NCBI GenBank assembly: GCA_032718475.1
Contig: JAUCBJ010008532.1
Coordinates: forward strand, 1 to 64,000
DNA length: 64,000 nt
Reading direction: 5' to 3'
Source: Nemertoderma westbladi
Taxonomy: Eukaryota; Xenacoelomorpha; Nemertodermatida; Nemertodermatidae
Made by a program: the position numbers and the translations under genes
Notes under the pieces: model-generated
What the model was told of the DNA's origin: nothing
The model's database searches: none
What the model saw: only the letters and a program-made list of their open reading frames with translations
Shown here: one piece after another, positions 35,535-47,880 of the stretch
How the letters are laid out: every line of letters begins with the position of its first letter
How positions within the stretch are numbered: position 1 is the stretch's first letter

Positions 35535-35975
35535 ACCCGGATTGATGGCGGCAAAGTGGGAGTGTATTAAACCCGGGGCCGGGACGATGACGACTGACTC
35601 TAGGTTTATCCCGGAACGATGACGACGATGTCTATTAAACCGGGAACAATGACGACGGAGTCAATTAAACCCGGGACGATGACGACAATGTCTATTAAAC
35701 CCGGAACGATGACAACAGACTCTATTAAACCCGGAACGATGGCGGTGGAGTGGGAGTATTAAACCCAGGGCCGGCACGATGACGACGGAGTCAATTAAAC
35801 CCGGGACGATGACGACGATGTCTATTAAACCCGGAACGATGATGACAGACTCTATTAAACCCGGGACGATGGCGGCGGAGTGGGAGTATTAAACCCGGGG
35901 CCGGCACGATGACGACGGAGTCAATTAAACCCGGGATGATGACGACGATGTCTATTAAACCACGGACGGAGTCGA
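35535..35975 (+). repeat. Higher-order satellite, TTAAACCCGG-ACGATGACGAC units
   Basis: Monomers of about 30-35 bp (TCAATTAAACCCGGGACGAT then GACGACGATG) repeat about 13 times. They are ordered in super-units of roughly 135-145 bp marked by GGCGG(C/T)GGAGTGGGAGTATT and GGGGCCGGCACGATG variants. No gene. Confidence 0.85.
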
Positions 35976-38072
35976 CGATGACTGATAAACTGAAAATGAT
36001 GTTAAGACTGGTTTCGGTTTGTGAGATCGACCTGGCAATACTAACTCAACTCGCTTTCTTCGAATTTCTAGTAATATATTTTGATCTTAACAATAATTAT
36101 TTAACATCAATTATTTTATAGACCTGAATGTCTTGTCAATATATAAGATTTGTAAATACTAAATAAATAGCTAACTTTATGATAATCTGTGATATATTTT
36201 TCGAATTGTAATTAATTTATAATGTTTATAATTAATTAGAAATATACTGTAAAGGAATTATATCTTTTGACAGACTACTGTTTGCGCGACCGTGATGATA
36301 AAAGGAAATGGTGCCCAAATATTTTACTTAAGGGTCTTTAGATGCAATCAAAGTTGTTCCCTCTCCAGGTGAAAATCGACGCAAATAACAGTTGTTTACT
36401 CCTAAAAATAACACTGCAACCTGCTCATTTCCCTTAATAAATAATTTAACATGAGACAGGATGTAATAGAGCATTTCACCCAAATAAACACAAAAAGTTC
36501 ACGTCCATTGAAATGATCATGCCCATTGCCAACAACTCCAACTATGTAAAAATTTGAAATATTACAACCAACACTAACCAGTTCACGATCGCAAAAATGT
36601 CGTGTTTGCGTGTCTCATATTAATTGCGTAAGGTCACCTCAGATGCCTGGTTTGGTTATGCACTGGTTTGTGTGCAACATATTTTCAGCTTAACCATCCA
36701 ACTAGTAGTTGTTAATGTTAAATTGCAAATAAATACCAAATATTTTCATGCTTATATTTTGACCGACAAGCTGTGAAGTGGACTAACAGACACCAGATTC
36801 CATCGTACATGTAATCGCCCAGATTAGGAAAAATGGCTTAGAGAAAATTTTAGCAAGTTGTGCTTATTCTATTTTGAGAGACAGACCGACTGACCAGATT
36901 ATAATATGAATACTGGTACCAAGTTTGATATAATTTAGTCAAGGATTGAACGAGTTATAATTTTAAATATCAGTGAAGGGGGCAGGACAGGATTCAGTTA
37001 TACTTTAATAAATAATAGTGATGTATACTAAACCAAGACATACGCGATATGACTGCTGTAGTTCATTGAATGACTGTTGATTTCGAAATATTTCATTCAA
37101 AATTAAAATAATAATAATAATGTGACAATCGGATTAGAATCTAGGGTGTAATTTTTAGCACTTTACAATATAATAGAACTGGAAAACTGGATGAGCACCG
37201 CCCCAATCAACTCAACAGACATGTTGTTGTAACTCGACGCACCTCTCACGGGTTTCACTGTCTCAATCCGACGCCTTTTCTTCCACTCTCAAACAGCTGC
37301 CTTTGCCGTTTCCACAACCTATCCTGCTCCGATAGATACCACTGTTTCCATTGCCCCCCCCCCCCCCTGTCTGTTCCCGCATCCACATAAGTCTACTTCA
37401 ACCTATAACTCTCGCAATAATATTATAGACATCACTCTCACATTCATATTCGTTTTATATTTGTGATTTATTAATAACCTTTTACATCATTGTGTGCAAA
37501 GTAAAAAATTTTAATATATGCCGTTCTGTTTACCCCGACTGGGGTGTTTGTGTTCTAAAAAAAATATTATTGAACTTATTATTATAATTCCAAAACAATA
37601 TTTTTAATAACCATCATTATAAATCAAATTCACATTGTATTTCCATCATGCATGTCCTTGCATATTGTAGGTAAGTTTAGAGATATTCTACAACAATGCT
37701 TTAGGTGTGCACCAGATATCCGATGCGAATGAAAATGACCTGCTATTATGTTATACTGCAATCCGAATAAAATAACGGATTATAAACGTTTTCATTGCCT
37801 TTTTTTTTATAAAAAATATATATTATATACTGAAAATGGTTCATTAATAATATAATTAATGTAATAAATATATACAAATTATAAATAGGCCTATTCATTA
37901 AAAAATAATAATAAAGGATAATTCAAAAAGATAAACTATTTTCTCTCGCTGTAAATAATTGTTCTTTAATAAATAATTAATGTAAAAATAAAATGAAAAA
38001 TATATAAATATTCAATAAAAAGTATTAATAAAGGATAATTAAAAACGAGAAACTATTTCTCTTGTCAGAAAG
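35976..38072. other. No gene recognised
   Basis: AT-rich DNA. A reverse-oriented, decayed copy of a G5-type short element is visible at about 36360-36480 (CGACGCAAATAACAG, CAACCTGCTC, CATGAGACAGG). A poly-C run lies at about 37355-37367 and a (TAA)n stretch near 37108. Confidence 0.5.
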
Positions 38073-38270
38073 CTTTTAATATTATGCAGGATATTCGATC
38101 CGATCTGATATCAAAAAATGTTATATCCGGTACACCCTTAACAATAATTAGAATTACAATCATGCATTACCCTTTTAATATTATGCAGGATATTCGATCC
38201 GATCTGATATCAAAAAATGTTATATCCGGTACACCCTTAACAATAATTAGAATTACAATCATGCATTACC
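38073..38270 (+). repeat. Perfect tandem duplication of 99 bp
   Basis: Two identical 99-bp copies, 38073-38171 and 38172-38270, starting CTTTTAATATTATGCAGG and ending CATGCATTACC. Because 99 is a multiple of three the unit reads through as an ORF, but nothing suggests coding. Confidence 0.95.
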
Positions 38271-39191
38271 ACCATTATTAAATTATTATTACCGGTAATT
38301 AATTATTATTATTTATTTAAAAAAAGACACCGTAAAGAAAAAAATCATCCGTTATCATTATTTAATTTAATAGAGAGAAAAAAGCAAGACTTTTTAAAAC
38401 AAGGGGTAAGCTGATTAGGTAGGCTACGTGATAATATTACCGCTGTCTCCATACAGCCATACTCCATATTATATATAGCTATATAGGTATATATTTAATC
38501 CATATCCATATCTAACTCCATATTTCAGTATTTCCAAACGTACCGATAGGAATACTCCAAAAGTTGAATTTTAAAAAATAAAGTATAAATTTCAACTCCA
38601 TTTGCCATTGAATATAGAACTTCCCTCCGACTGATATAGTATTCGAATTAAAATATACATGTAGTGGATGAAGCTCTAAATACTGAAATACATAACAAAC
38701 AATACAATACCCTATATTCATTCCGGAATTATTTAACTATACCCCATATTCATCAAAACCGAAAACCAAATACCGGTATTGTAATTAATATTAGGCCTAC
38801 CGGTATTTAAATAATATAGGCCCTAGTAATAAGTCATACTTTCATTGGAATCTGGGCATAGGCCTAGCCTAATCCAGTAATCTTACAGGTAGAAATTTTA
38901 TACCGGCTCACCGGTCAGGTTGCCTGTAGGCCTAGTCCTACTGCAATAACCAGATAAGGCAATAATCACATAATGGCTGAATGGTTCTTCAGCGGTTCAG
39001 TTCATCTCTTCCTGTCTTGCAGTCTTGTGTGTCTTCCAGTCACCTGGTCACCAGTTCTCACTGATGTTGTCCTAATTTATATGGTCTTGTACCGCGAAAC
39101 TGTGTATTATTTACTGATGTAGGCTTAATTTTGTGCCTTGTACCATGTACAGTACTGGTGGGCCTACACAGCTACTGTTATTTTGCCTAAT
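38271..39191. other. No gene recognised
   Basis: AT-rich with repeated TACCGGTA and TAGGCCTA motifs (38760-38935) and short TATA-rich dyads near 38470. Confidence 0.5.
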
Positions 39192-39254
39192 ACAGGTCCC
39201 ATAGGTAAATCCTTACCCCATGGGCTGTTACCTCTCTGATTGACAGCGCAACAG
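39192..39254 (-). repeat. Hairpin-rich inverted repeat, right copy
   Basis: On the minus strand it reads GGCTGTTGCGCTGTCAATCAG and keeps the GGCTGTT/AACAGCC stem and the GGTAAGGATTTACC hairpin of 35311-35378. It overlaps the last codons of the ORF at 39228. Confidence 0.75.
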
Positions 39255-39686
39255 CCCTCTCTCGAAGAAGGAGGTTACGAGAGTGGTTAAACCCAGTAAA
39301 CGATTTGCCACATCTTGGTTGATGTTTTCTCGAATAAAATCGACTATACTAGTTGGAATCGTAAACGTCTCGGGCGAAGTAGTTAGATTGAACGTTATTT
39401 TGTTGTCCCTTTTTAAAAGTTTGAAACCGTGGTTGGAGGAATGAAGTTTATTATCGTCGAGGGTTTGATATTGTCCATCGTGAAGTTCGTAGCAGGCACG
39501 GAAAATAAAGTGCGCGTAGTTTGCCGGAATCGGGATGGGTTGGTTTAAGGTTGTATTTATCGTTAATGGGAAGAGTTTGTTCGCCGAATCGAAATATAGA
39601 CCAAACGAGTTGTCTTGTAGTATAAACTGATTTTCGTTGCAAACCAGATTGTTGCTTGAATAGCTGATTTCTGAATGTGCCATCAT
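39228..39686 (-). CDS. Unknown 152-aa ORF, possibly virus-derived
   Basis: ATG at 39686, stop inside the hairpin-rich repeat. The product is rich in Asn, Phe, Thr and Ile, with alternating hydrophobic pattern suggesting a beta-rich fold and a helical C-terminal third. No signal peptide, membrane span or recognised motif. Codon composition is less AT-rich than the flanks, as in the ORF at 34643, and both lie on the same strand. It could belong to an integrated DNA virus or Polinton-like element; no capsid, polymerase, ATPase or integrase is seen in the neighbourhood, so this stays a guess. Confidence 0.4.
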   Translation of the reverse strand: MMAHSEISYSSNNLVCNENQFILQDNSFGLYFDSANKLFPLTINTTLNQPIPIPANYAHFIFRACYELHDGQYQTLDDNKLHSSNHGFKLLKRDNKITFNLTTSPETFTIPTSIVDFIRENINQDVANRLLGLTTLVTSFFERGLLRCQSER

Positions 39687-40199
39687 GATTGTGTACTGGT
39701 AACTCGTTTAGGAAATAAAAATAAATAAATACTTTTACGAAAATAATTAAAACTTTTCAGGAAAACAAAGAGCCAATGATTGGGAATGTGGTGAACGAGG
39801 GCTATTATAGAGGGGGCTAGAATGGGTTAGCCAATCAGGGAACAGGAGGGAGAAAAGACAGGCGAGATAATGATTGCCCAATGTTATTCAATGGTAGCCA
39901 GAGTGGCGCCATTGAATAACGAAGACAAAGGGGCCGCGAGAGGAAAGATTATAAAGTTAACGATAAGGGATCTACAAACCATAGAGCTAAATATAGACAT
40001 TATGTCATAATTACGTCATTGGTAATATAAAAACTAATTAATCTAAAAATAGAAATCAATGTATAAAGTAAAAGTAATACAATTAATTAATTTAAAATAA
40101 AGTACAAATGAATAAATAAAGTAAAATAAAATACAAATAATTAATTAAAATTAAATATAAATAAATAGATATTAATGAATAAAAGAGCTGCGGTGTCAC
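39687..40199. other. No gene recognised
   Basis: AT-rich, with (AATA)-rich stretch from 40040 to 40180. A short dyad GCCCAATGTTATTCAATGG / GGCGCCATTGAATAAC is at 39867-39920. Confidence 0.5.
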
Positions 40200-40520
40200 T
40201 TATGACACCCTCTTGAGTCGGCTTTGCGACAGTTGGACCCCACTGACACCATTGCGTATCGGATTGATTAATTAGGATAATCAATTAAACCCTAATTAGG
40301 AGTCGTAAGACACCTATTAGGGTTTAATTGTACTAATTAATTGATGACACCTGACAATTAGGGGCTAATTAGCCTAATTAGGAGGTGTCACCCAGACAGT
40401 CTGGCGCCAATGACACCCAATGTCACCCATAGGTGTCATTGGGTGTCACCCAGACAGTCTGGCGCCAGTCAGTGGGGTACAACTGCCGCAAAGCCGCCCA
40501 AGACCCTACTACTCCGGCTG
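40200..40520. mobile_element. Small hairpin (MITE-like) element
   Basis: Inverted arms 40210-40246 (CGGCTTTGCGACAGTTGGAC) and 40474-40515 (GTACAACTGCCGCAAAGCCG) enclose nested dyads of TTAATTAGG/CCTAATTAA type. A direct repeat GTGTCACCCAGACAGTCTGG CGCCA occurs at 40386 and 40445. No ORF. It abuts the gypsy RT fragment that stops at about 40535, so it probably inserted there. Confidence 0.65.
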
Positions 40521-40534
40521 CTTGCTTCCGACCA

Positions 40535-41890
40535 TTCTGATTTCAAGGGTTGAATTACCCTAATATTTAAGAGCTCATTGAGGCAGGCCTTAGCTGTTAT
40601 GAGTTTGTCTGGGGCAAGGCGTCTAGGTTTGCACTGAATTGGAGGGCCAGTTGTCTTGATAGAGAACTCTATAGTAGACAGAGCTTGTTTGTGATAATCC
40701 AGGGGTTGGACAGTTTGTTTGTTCTTTTGAGCAGTTGATTTAACAGTGCCTGGGATTACTAGAAAACTCTGGAGTCCGAGGATTTTTACATTGCTTGGGA
40801 GTAGTAGTAACAGTGGTGGAGTTCGTGGAGAGACCAGTTATTGAATCTAAGATTTGTGAGTTTGCACAATCGAAGAGCAAGTTATGAAGTGCCAGAAAAT
40901 TTGCACCAAGGATTGGGTGGATAACTTCTACGACAACAAATCGATGGTGGAAAATGCGACGTATCTTATTGAGTTTGACAGATGCATTTACGAGACCAAG
41001 GGCAGGAATAAGGTGACCGTCAGCTGCTGTAAGTGTATGCGTAAATGAATATATATTGGAACACATTGAGGGTAATGGCCACTGATCTTTGAAAATTAGC
41101 ACCAATGGGTGGATTGTTTCACCCGGGAACCACAAAAGATATGAGACTTTGGGGCGTTGGTTGGCGGAGAATGGTGTCAGGGTGTGTGGTCTGTACAAAT
41201 ATTCTGGATTATTGTATCCATGAGGCTGCTAGCGATCGCGATTAGGCGTTGGATTGTGGGAAAAAGGGCGGGACATTGGTCGAACATGATAATCACTGCG
41301 GATTCTTTTAGACTCATGATGGTTATGTTGCAGAACATTCACTGGGTAGGAAGGTCGAGGATGCATCGCTGTTGCTGCAACAACAGTGTCAGTGATTTTG
41401 AGGAAGTCATCCAGTCGATTCACATCCTGGGTAGCAAGAGTGGAATGAGCTGAATCAGTAAGCATTGCCTCAATGAGCCGTGCAATTATTTCCTGTTCCC
41501 TCCTCTTCGGCATATCAGCAGCATTGGCTAACAATTTAATTCGTTGGATGGCAGAAGATGAGTGTTCTCCTTCCTGAAGTGTAAAAGAAGCGATGGCCTT
41601 TCGAATCAGTTCAAATTTCGATTCACCGAGTGAGTTTTTTGTGTAACTCCTTCACCTTGTCGTAGGTTTTGATATCAGAAGAAGACATGAATGCAGCATG
41701 CTCTGTTGGCAACTTGGTAAACAGAAGGTTAATCCGATCCTCATCGCTAGTTTTTTCCATGGAGAAACACGCCTCCAACTGGAGGAACCAAAATACCAGG
41801 TTGCTGTGGACAGAGGGGTGGGTTCCCATGATCCCACCCTTAAAGTGGTGGGAAGTCATGATTATGTCGTAGTCGTTGATTGGTGAATTA
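40535..41890 (-). pseudogene. Ty3/gypsy retrotransposon gag-protease-RT remnant
   Basis: Read on the minus strand from 41890 down. Gag: FWFLQLEACF...RINLLFTKLP...YDKVKELH, then after a frame change SKFELIRKAIASFTLQEG and a helical stretch to about 41230. Protease C-terminal half at about 41070-40860: TAADGHLIPALG and HPILGANFLALHNLLFD; the catalytic DTG side is not seen in frame. RT start at about 40700-40535: IEFSIKTTGPPIQCKPRRL and LNELLNIRVIQPLKSEW, after which the sequence is lost at the small hairpin element. Several frameshifts; dead. It resembles gypsy/mag-type elements common in invertebrates. Confidence 0.82.
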
Positions 41891-41981
41891 GAGTTCGAGT
41901 GTCACCAGTGTAATGGGTTGACACTCAGAGTAAATAAAATAACATAAATGTGAATGCAAAATATTGAAAATACGAAGATAT

Positions 41982-42067
41982 ATTCTGATAAAGAAGAATA
42001 CAGATGTATTGCAGTACCGCGGTAGGATGAAAGTTAAAGTATCTTAGTTATACCGGTAGGCTCTTAT
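41982..42067 (+). repeat. 86-bp direct repeat left of the Mutator-like element
   Basis: Starts ATTCTGATAAAGAAGAATAC and ends GGCTCTTAT; repeated at 51947-52032 with two substitutions. The Mutator-like element lies exactly between the two, so the target was a tandem dimer of this 86-bp unit. Confidence 0.9.
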
Positions 42068-42148
42068 ATGGGTTTGTGCTTAACGCGTATGTGTACGTAT
42101 TTGTACGTATTCTGCACAGTTCCCGTAGCATACCGTATGCTACGGGAA

Positions 42149-43173
42149 GTTGTCGAAATTGGTATGTTGTACCTATTTTGACCAATTTCCATAGCATACG
42201 GTATGCTACGGCAATTCCATTATTTTGAGTTATAATGGCTACGCGGTGTAGTGGTTAATCATTGTGTAGCTTATGACCCATGTCCTGGGTTCGACACCAA
42301 CCTCGGATTAAGTATATTTTTTATTTATATTTTTTAAAACTGTGAATTCTGCCGTGCAATGTGAAAAGACCATAAGTCGCATAAGTGCTACAAGGGTAAA
42401 AGACCGTAAGTGCCTTAATTAAGTCAACAAGACTTGCGCTTTTTTGTCATTGCATAAATAATAAGAAAACGTACATACGTTTTTATTGAAATTGGTGTCT
42501 TTTAACTTGCGGTTTTTAAGTTTATTCTAACTTTAAATATTACATAATGAGCCCAGTAATGTGGGGAGTGGGGAGAGCCACGAGGGCCGACTGTCATGTG
42601 GGGGTGGGCCGTGCCCACAGTTTAGTATGGACCAGATCGGCAATGTTCATCTATCCGTCCGTCTATCTGCCTCAATGTTTAAATGTCACTATCTCAGCAT
42701 CGGCGAGGTCAAATTTGTTGAAATGTGGTACTGTATGCGTGAAGTAAACGAAAAGTTCAGGAAGTCAGGATTTTAAATCGCGTTTCCATAGCAAATGGTT
42801 GATTTTAAATTTTAAAGAATTTTAAACAGCAAATTTAAAACTAACAGCTTATTCATTACTGCATTATAGCGCAATCAATCATGCAAGGGTTGAGTCATAC
42901 AAAACTAACTTGAATGACGGGGTTTTGTGGGTAGAAAAATATAAGATAAATAATATAAAACAAAGTTAGTATATGCGGCTGTATAGTATAAGCACAATAA
43001 CGAAATAAGAACATATGATGTTTAACAATTCAACAAGGAATTTAACAAGTAACAAAATAACGAAAATAACACTTTCGAAAAAAACTAACGAAATGTTCAA
43101 TAGGAGCATAGTTTGGCGTAGCTTAGCAACCAGTTCATAGTCCACTCGATGGCGAAACAGAAGCAGCGATTGT
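42149..43173. other. MULE left noncoding arm with second palindrome and tRNA-like sequence
   Basis: A second palindrome (CATAGCATACGGTATGCTACGG, 42190-42211) echoes the one in the TIR. At about 42243-42308 a plus-strand A-box-like TGTAGTGGTTAATC and B-box GGGTTCGACACC stand at tRNA spacing, but the T stem does not pair fully; probably a tRNA-derived relic. No ORF of note. Confidence 0.5.
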
Positions 43174-45750
43174 TCAGTTGCAGATAATTCCAATCCCGTG
43201 TTTTTCCATTGATTTAAAGTCATCAGGTGTTAGAAGTTCCTTAGCTGCTGAGGATATTTTAATTTCGTTGAGGTCCTTGCAACAGAGTTCATTAAAGTGG
43301 AGATATTGGAACCCCGGTTTGGTTTGTATCTGTCCGCCAACTGAAAACGACAACATCGCCCAACACTTCACAATGGTTGCATCCGATTGCTTAAAGTTGT
43401 ATGAGCAGGTGTGACACATACGTGCAGAGCTGGATGTACGAGGAATTAGCTCAGGGACTGAGGTAAACGAACTACCACAACCTCCGGACTGCACTAGCGG
43501 TGCTCTACCTCCACGTCTATGCGCAGATGGCTTCTTACCCGAGCCACAGACCACTGAAGCAATATTCGAAATATTTTTGGAAAATGTTCTCTTTATAGTA
43601 ACATTTATGGCGTTTCACATCTCGGCCAAGGAATTTGTGTGCAGACCAGTGGCAATAACATGCGAACAAACCTTGCTCGCTCTATAGCCCAAACACACGC
43701 ATGAAAAGGTAACTCCATTTTTTTTACCGTGCTTCTGCTTTTTAACGTAATGGACCTTACGCTCTAGCTTAGAACGCACAATAACATCGCCATTGTTCAT
43801 CCCGACTACACGATTTACAGACTATTTACCCGAAGCTACAATAGAAGCAACTAGTGACGCTGACAGACCACTGTCTATCAAATCTTCAGAATACTTTTGT
43901 AACACATCATGTTCCTCCGAATTATTGGGTTCATTTTCAACAACTTCCTGAGCTGGTGTTACAGGTATATATGAACATGAAGGGCCAGATAGTGAGTCCT
44001 GGTTTTCCTGGTCTATACGGACAGGAGTCGGTGATTCACCCACATCTAATAGAATAACATCATCTTTATCTCCAACAAGAAAGTACACAGGATCGTCCTG
44101 CATCACAACTGGTACACAATCATTCGGATTATAATTATCAACAGAGGTTGCTGTAGAATCGAGTGGTTCGTTTAGAAAATGCTTCTGGTACTCATGACTG
44201 ATTTTCTTTATACGTTTCATATACAACCACATACGTTCCTCGTCATCTAGTTTGAAGTATTCGGACTCATTTAATTGAAACTGCTGTAAATAGCTCTTAA
44301 GTCTGTACTTAGATCCCACTCCCAATAAACCTCTAACTACATCATCCATCTGCGATGATACTGCCTTCTTGATCGCCTGAATTGCCTCATCTACCGGTAG
44401 GCCAGTTGTAAAACGTTTAATAATACTGTTCATGCTCTCACTCTGCTGATTGTAGAGCAAACGCCGATCGCGGAAATGCAACAATCCTATGTTGCAATGG
44501 TACGGATTTCATTGAATATATTCGTCAGATACTCAATCACTCTGCAGTCCAATTTTTCTAGAAGGTAGTTGTCCATGAGCGCATTCCAATCTGCTTCGAC
44601 TTCATCTGAAAGAATGACCCTGTTGACATCTTGCTTAATGCGTGTAATTTCAGATTTATTTAATCCACATTTGTGGGCCTTGTCAGCAATATTTTCCAAC
44701 AAGTGTTCCAAACCACGTATATGAACTGCAAAAGGGAATAATAAACCCAATGCATTTACAATAGCTTGTTCTCCGTCTGTAGTATAGTGCACCAGGTCTC
44801 TAGCTAAGCTTGTATCGGCTAAGGGGGACAACATCCGTCTATAGCAGAGTTCTTCCTTCGATGGTATCAACTCACCTGGTCCTATTAATACAGGATCTCC
44901 TTCGAAAATTGGATACCGATATGATGAAAAGAAACCCCAGCAACATTGAGAAATATTAAATACGGTATCAGCTCCTAGCGAAAATGCCCCGGGCCCAGAA
45001 CAAAATAGCTGAACTTCTGTAAGTTGACGATTGGTATATAACTGATATAAAAAACCAGAATCCAGATATGAACATTCACGAATAAAACGTGTTGGGTCTT
45101 CTTCATTGGATTTCATTATAAGTATATTTGTATGAGGATCTATATTTTGAATGCGGCGTTTCATGCCCGTAACGTGACGAGAAGTAACATTCGACGAGAA
45201 ACTTGAAGTATTAAACATTCCAGTTCCCAATGTTGCATTTATTGACGCAGCAGCTACTGATGGTTTAATTCTATTGCCCAGAACAGAACAGACATTTTCA
45301 ATGGCATCAAGTGCTGTCCCACTTAGCACATGGTGCTTTTTCTTCAGCACATCCTCCTGCCCGTCATCATTAAACCCATCGTTTTCATCAGATTTATCCT
45401 TCCTTGAAAAAAGACTTAGGTACCGATCGTTGCGGCCGCTTCCATATACAATGGTTTGCTGAATTCCTGTATGACCACAATAGTACACAACGCGGGTCAC
45501 TTCCTGTCCATCAATAACTTTCTTAGCATCCATGCGATAATACTTCATATGAAGTCCTTTCCCAACAATACCGACAGGTTTAAACGTGGTAACCACCCCC
45601 AAAGGCAAGGGATGCATATCGACAGTAACATTAGGAAGCTCCAAAGAAACATTGTCATAATTATCTCTTAATATGTTAAGTAACGTCCTCGTATAAAGGA
45701 GTTTCGATCTCGATCTGTTGAAGATCAACAGCACTCCAGTCCTTCGACAT
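43174..45750 (-). pseudogene. Mutator-like transposase with SWIM zinc finger, frameshifted
   Basis: DDE transposase in four consecutive minus-strand pieces. Piece 1 (45734-44487, 415 codons): first catalytic Asp in LGADTVFNIS (D256), second in YTTDGEQAIVNAL (D320), then LEHLLENIADK. Piece 2 (44484-43822): the acidic third residue probably in NQQSESMNSIIKR. Piece 3 (43800-43615): SWIM zinc finger CVCLGYRASKVCSH (CxCx7CxH). Piece 4 (43554-43174): Gly/Ser-rich linker and a cysteine-containing tail. A one-base frame change separates pieces 1 and 2. Piece 1 opens with GTG; an ATG at 45750 in another frame (MSKDWSAVDLQQ) looks like the original start, implying one more frame change. Inactive, but most of the length is preserved, so loss was recent. 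Confidence 0.88.
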
Positions 45751-47104
45751 CGTATAGTTATACGGGTATCTAATACTGTTACGTATCAGTATATTGTTAG
45801 AATTGTTGCAGTTCACCTATCACTGCTATCAGCCTATATGATTATACAGTTATATGTTATTATCAATTTAATTAGACGGCACTTGTGTCAAATAGGGGAC
45901 CCTCATAACCTGCTAATCCTGAAATCACTAAAGGAGCAGTTAGTAAAAGAGCAGGTTACAGAGGCGAATTGAAAGGAACCAAAACAATAAATGAGAGTTA
46001 AGAATATTGTTATCACCTGCTAAATACCAGGACAAGCAGGTGATTTCAGTTAGCAGATTAGGAGGGTCCCCTACAGTCCCAATCCCAATAAACATTAACT
46101 TGGTCATTTTGGCGGCCAAAACGACCAAAATGGCCAAATATAAATTGCGGCATTCATGAAAGGAACTTCTGAGGCAAGTTGGCTTGTCAATCACAGCCAG
46201 TGAATAGAGGCTGAGTGGAAAGTAAAGCCCAGGATGTTGGCAGATAGAAAAAGGCTTCGATTTCCGGACATTCCCTCACCAAACCCCCCCCCCCCCCCCC
46301 CCCCCCCCGTTCCGTTTGAGTAGGACACTACTGTTTTATATTTAGCACGTTTATTTTTCATTTTGTAAGGTAAACGGACCGCTTGTATCCAGAAAAGTTG
46401 TACAGTATCCAATTTCCCTTTCTTAGCTCAGAAATTAATATTTTGCATCCCGATTTTACATTTTGTATCCACGTTTTATTTATGTATTCAATTACACTGT
46501 ATTGTTTGCTAATCTTTAAACAATTAATTAGATGACCTATATATTCCATCTGTTTCTCCTGTTCAAAGCAAAATCTAATCATGAATACTTTTTCACTGTA
46601 ACTCGTAACTCAACCAATTGGTCCTTTTTCGAAGAAATCGTACATGGGCATTTTGGAGCTAACGTATTTAGGTAAAGCTCTATTGTAGGCTGTGGCTCTG
46701 TTTAAGCTTAGCTGAGCCAAGACGACAGACATTAGGATGGGAACACGAACAAACCATATTATCCTTCCCCTATTCATTTCAATGGTAACCAGCTTGTCTT
46801 TCCCGCACTGGGGGTAGACCATTGCCATTGGGTAAGCTGAATGCTATTGTAATACAAAGAGAGCGGCAGGATAAAGAGAAATGCCGACCTCACTAATAAT
46901 GGGCTGGTCCCACAGGTCACTTTAAGGTAGGTGGTACAGTAGGTACTACAGTTTACATGTTCAAGGGCGCCAGTCCCTAGTCGCTAGCCCATAGTCTGTC
47001 ATGGAGTTCCTGTAGTAGTTTCAGACGCTTTCACTCAGTATCCTAGTGTCCAGGAAGTTGGGAGTTGAGTGTGGGTGGGTGGATTTGGTGGCCCCCACGC
47101 AACA

Positions 47105-47527
47105 CCGCAGTGTCGGATGACTACAAAACAAAGACCAACGACCCAAATAATAAAGACCTGTACAAATACAAAACGCATGTGTTAACTTTCGTTTATTGTT
47201 TTGGTTCCCCAACACGCCTCTGTAACCTGCTTCTTTACTAACCTGCTCCTTTAAATGGCAATGTGATCTCACGCTCTCTGGCAATGGGACCTAAAGCTCT
47301 TTGGAACCTAACGCTCTTTGGGACGTAACGCGACTTTACCTCTTTGTTTTGTACAGGTCACAATGAGCGTTATGTACCATTGCTATTTAAAGGAGCAGGT
47401 TAGTAAAGGAGCAAGTTACAGAGGCGTGACGGGGGATTCAAAACAATTAACGAACGTTAACACATGTAACAAGATTATGCAGGTCTTTATAATTGGGTCT
47501 TTGTTTTGTAGTCACCCCGCAGTGTCC
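47105..47527. mobile_element. Hairpin MITE nested in the TA element
   Basis: Left arm 47105-47255 and right arm 47385-47527 are reverse complements with moderate divergence, e.g. CCGCAGTGTCGGATGACTAC against GTAGTCACCCCGCAGTGTCC and ACAGAGGCG/CGCCTCTGT with AAGGAGCAGGTTAGTAAAGG. The middle carries repeated ACCTAAAGCTCTTTGG / CCTAACGCTCTTTGG. No ORF. Confidence 0.75.
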
Positions 47528-47589
47528 GCGAATTATACATTGTAAAAAATATTAAAAAAAATGTTTATTATAAAAAAAAATATTATTGA

Positions 47590-47880
47590 AATTAATTTCC
47601 GAAATTAACATCCCGAAATTAATTTATGGGCGTCCATTAATTAGTTATTTCATTACGATTCTGATTGGTTGATAGATTAATTACGGGACGTCCATAAATT
47701 AATTTGGGGACATCCATAAATTAATTTCGGGACGTTCATAATTTAATTTCGGGACGTCCATAAGTTAATTTCGGGACGTCCATATATTATAGTTAATTTC
47801 GGGACGTCCATAAATTAATTTCGGGACGTCCATAAATTAATTTCGGGATGTCCATAAATTAATTTCGGGACGTTCAGATT
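47590..47880 (+). repeat. 22-bp tandem array (TTAATTTCGGGACGTCCATAAA)
   Basis: About a dozen units of a 22-bp motif with core GGGACGTCCATAAATTAATT, the first ones degenerate. The unit contains the palindrome GGGACGTCC. Confidence 0.9.

Noticed and set aside
38084..38281. 65-codon ORF over the 99-bp duplication
   Set aside because: Arises because 99 is divisible by three; no other coding sign.
42243..42308. tRNA gene
   Set aside because: A and B boxes are visible but the T stem and anticodon stem do not pair properly; treated as a tRNA-derived relic.
46610..46828. 72-codon minus-strand ORF
   Set aside because: No recognisable domain; inside noncoding part of a TIR element.
47590..47880. CRISPR array
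   Set aside because: Repeats are contiguous without unique spacers, and the window is eukaryotic; it is a simple tandem array.
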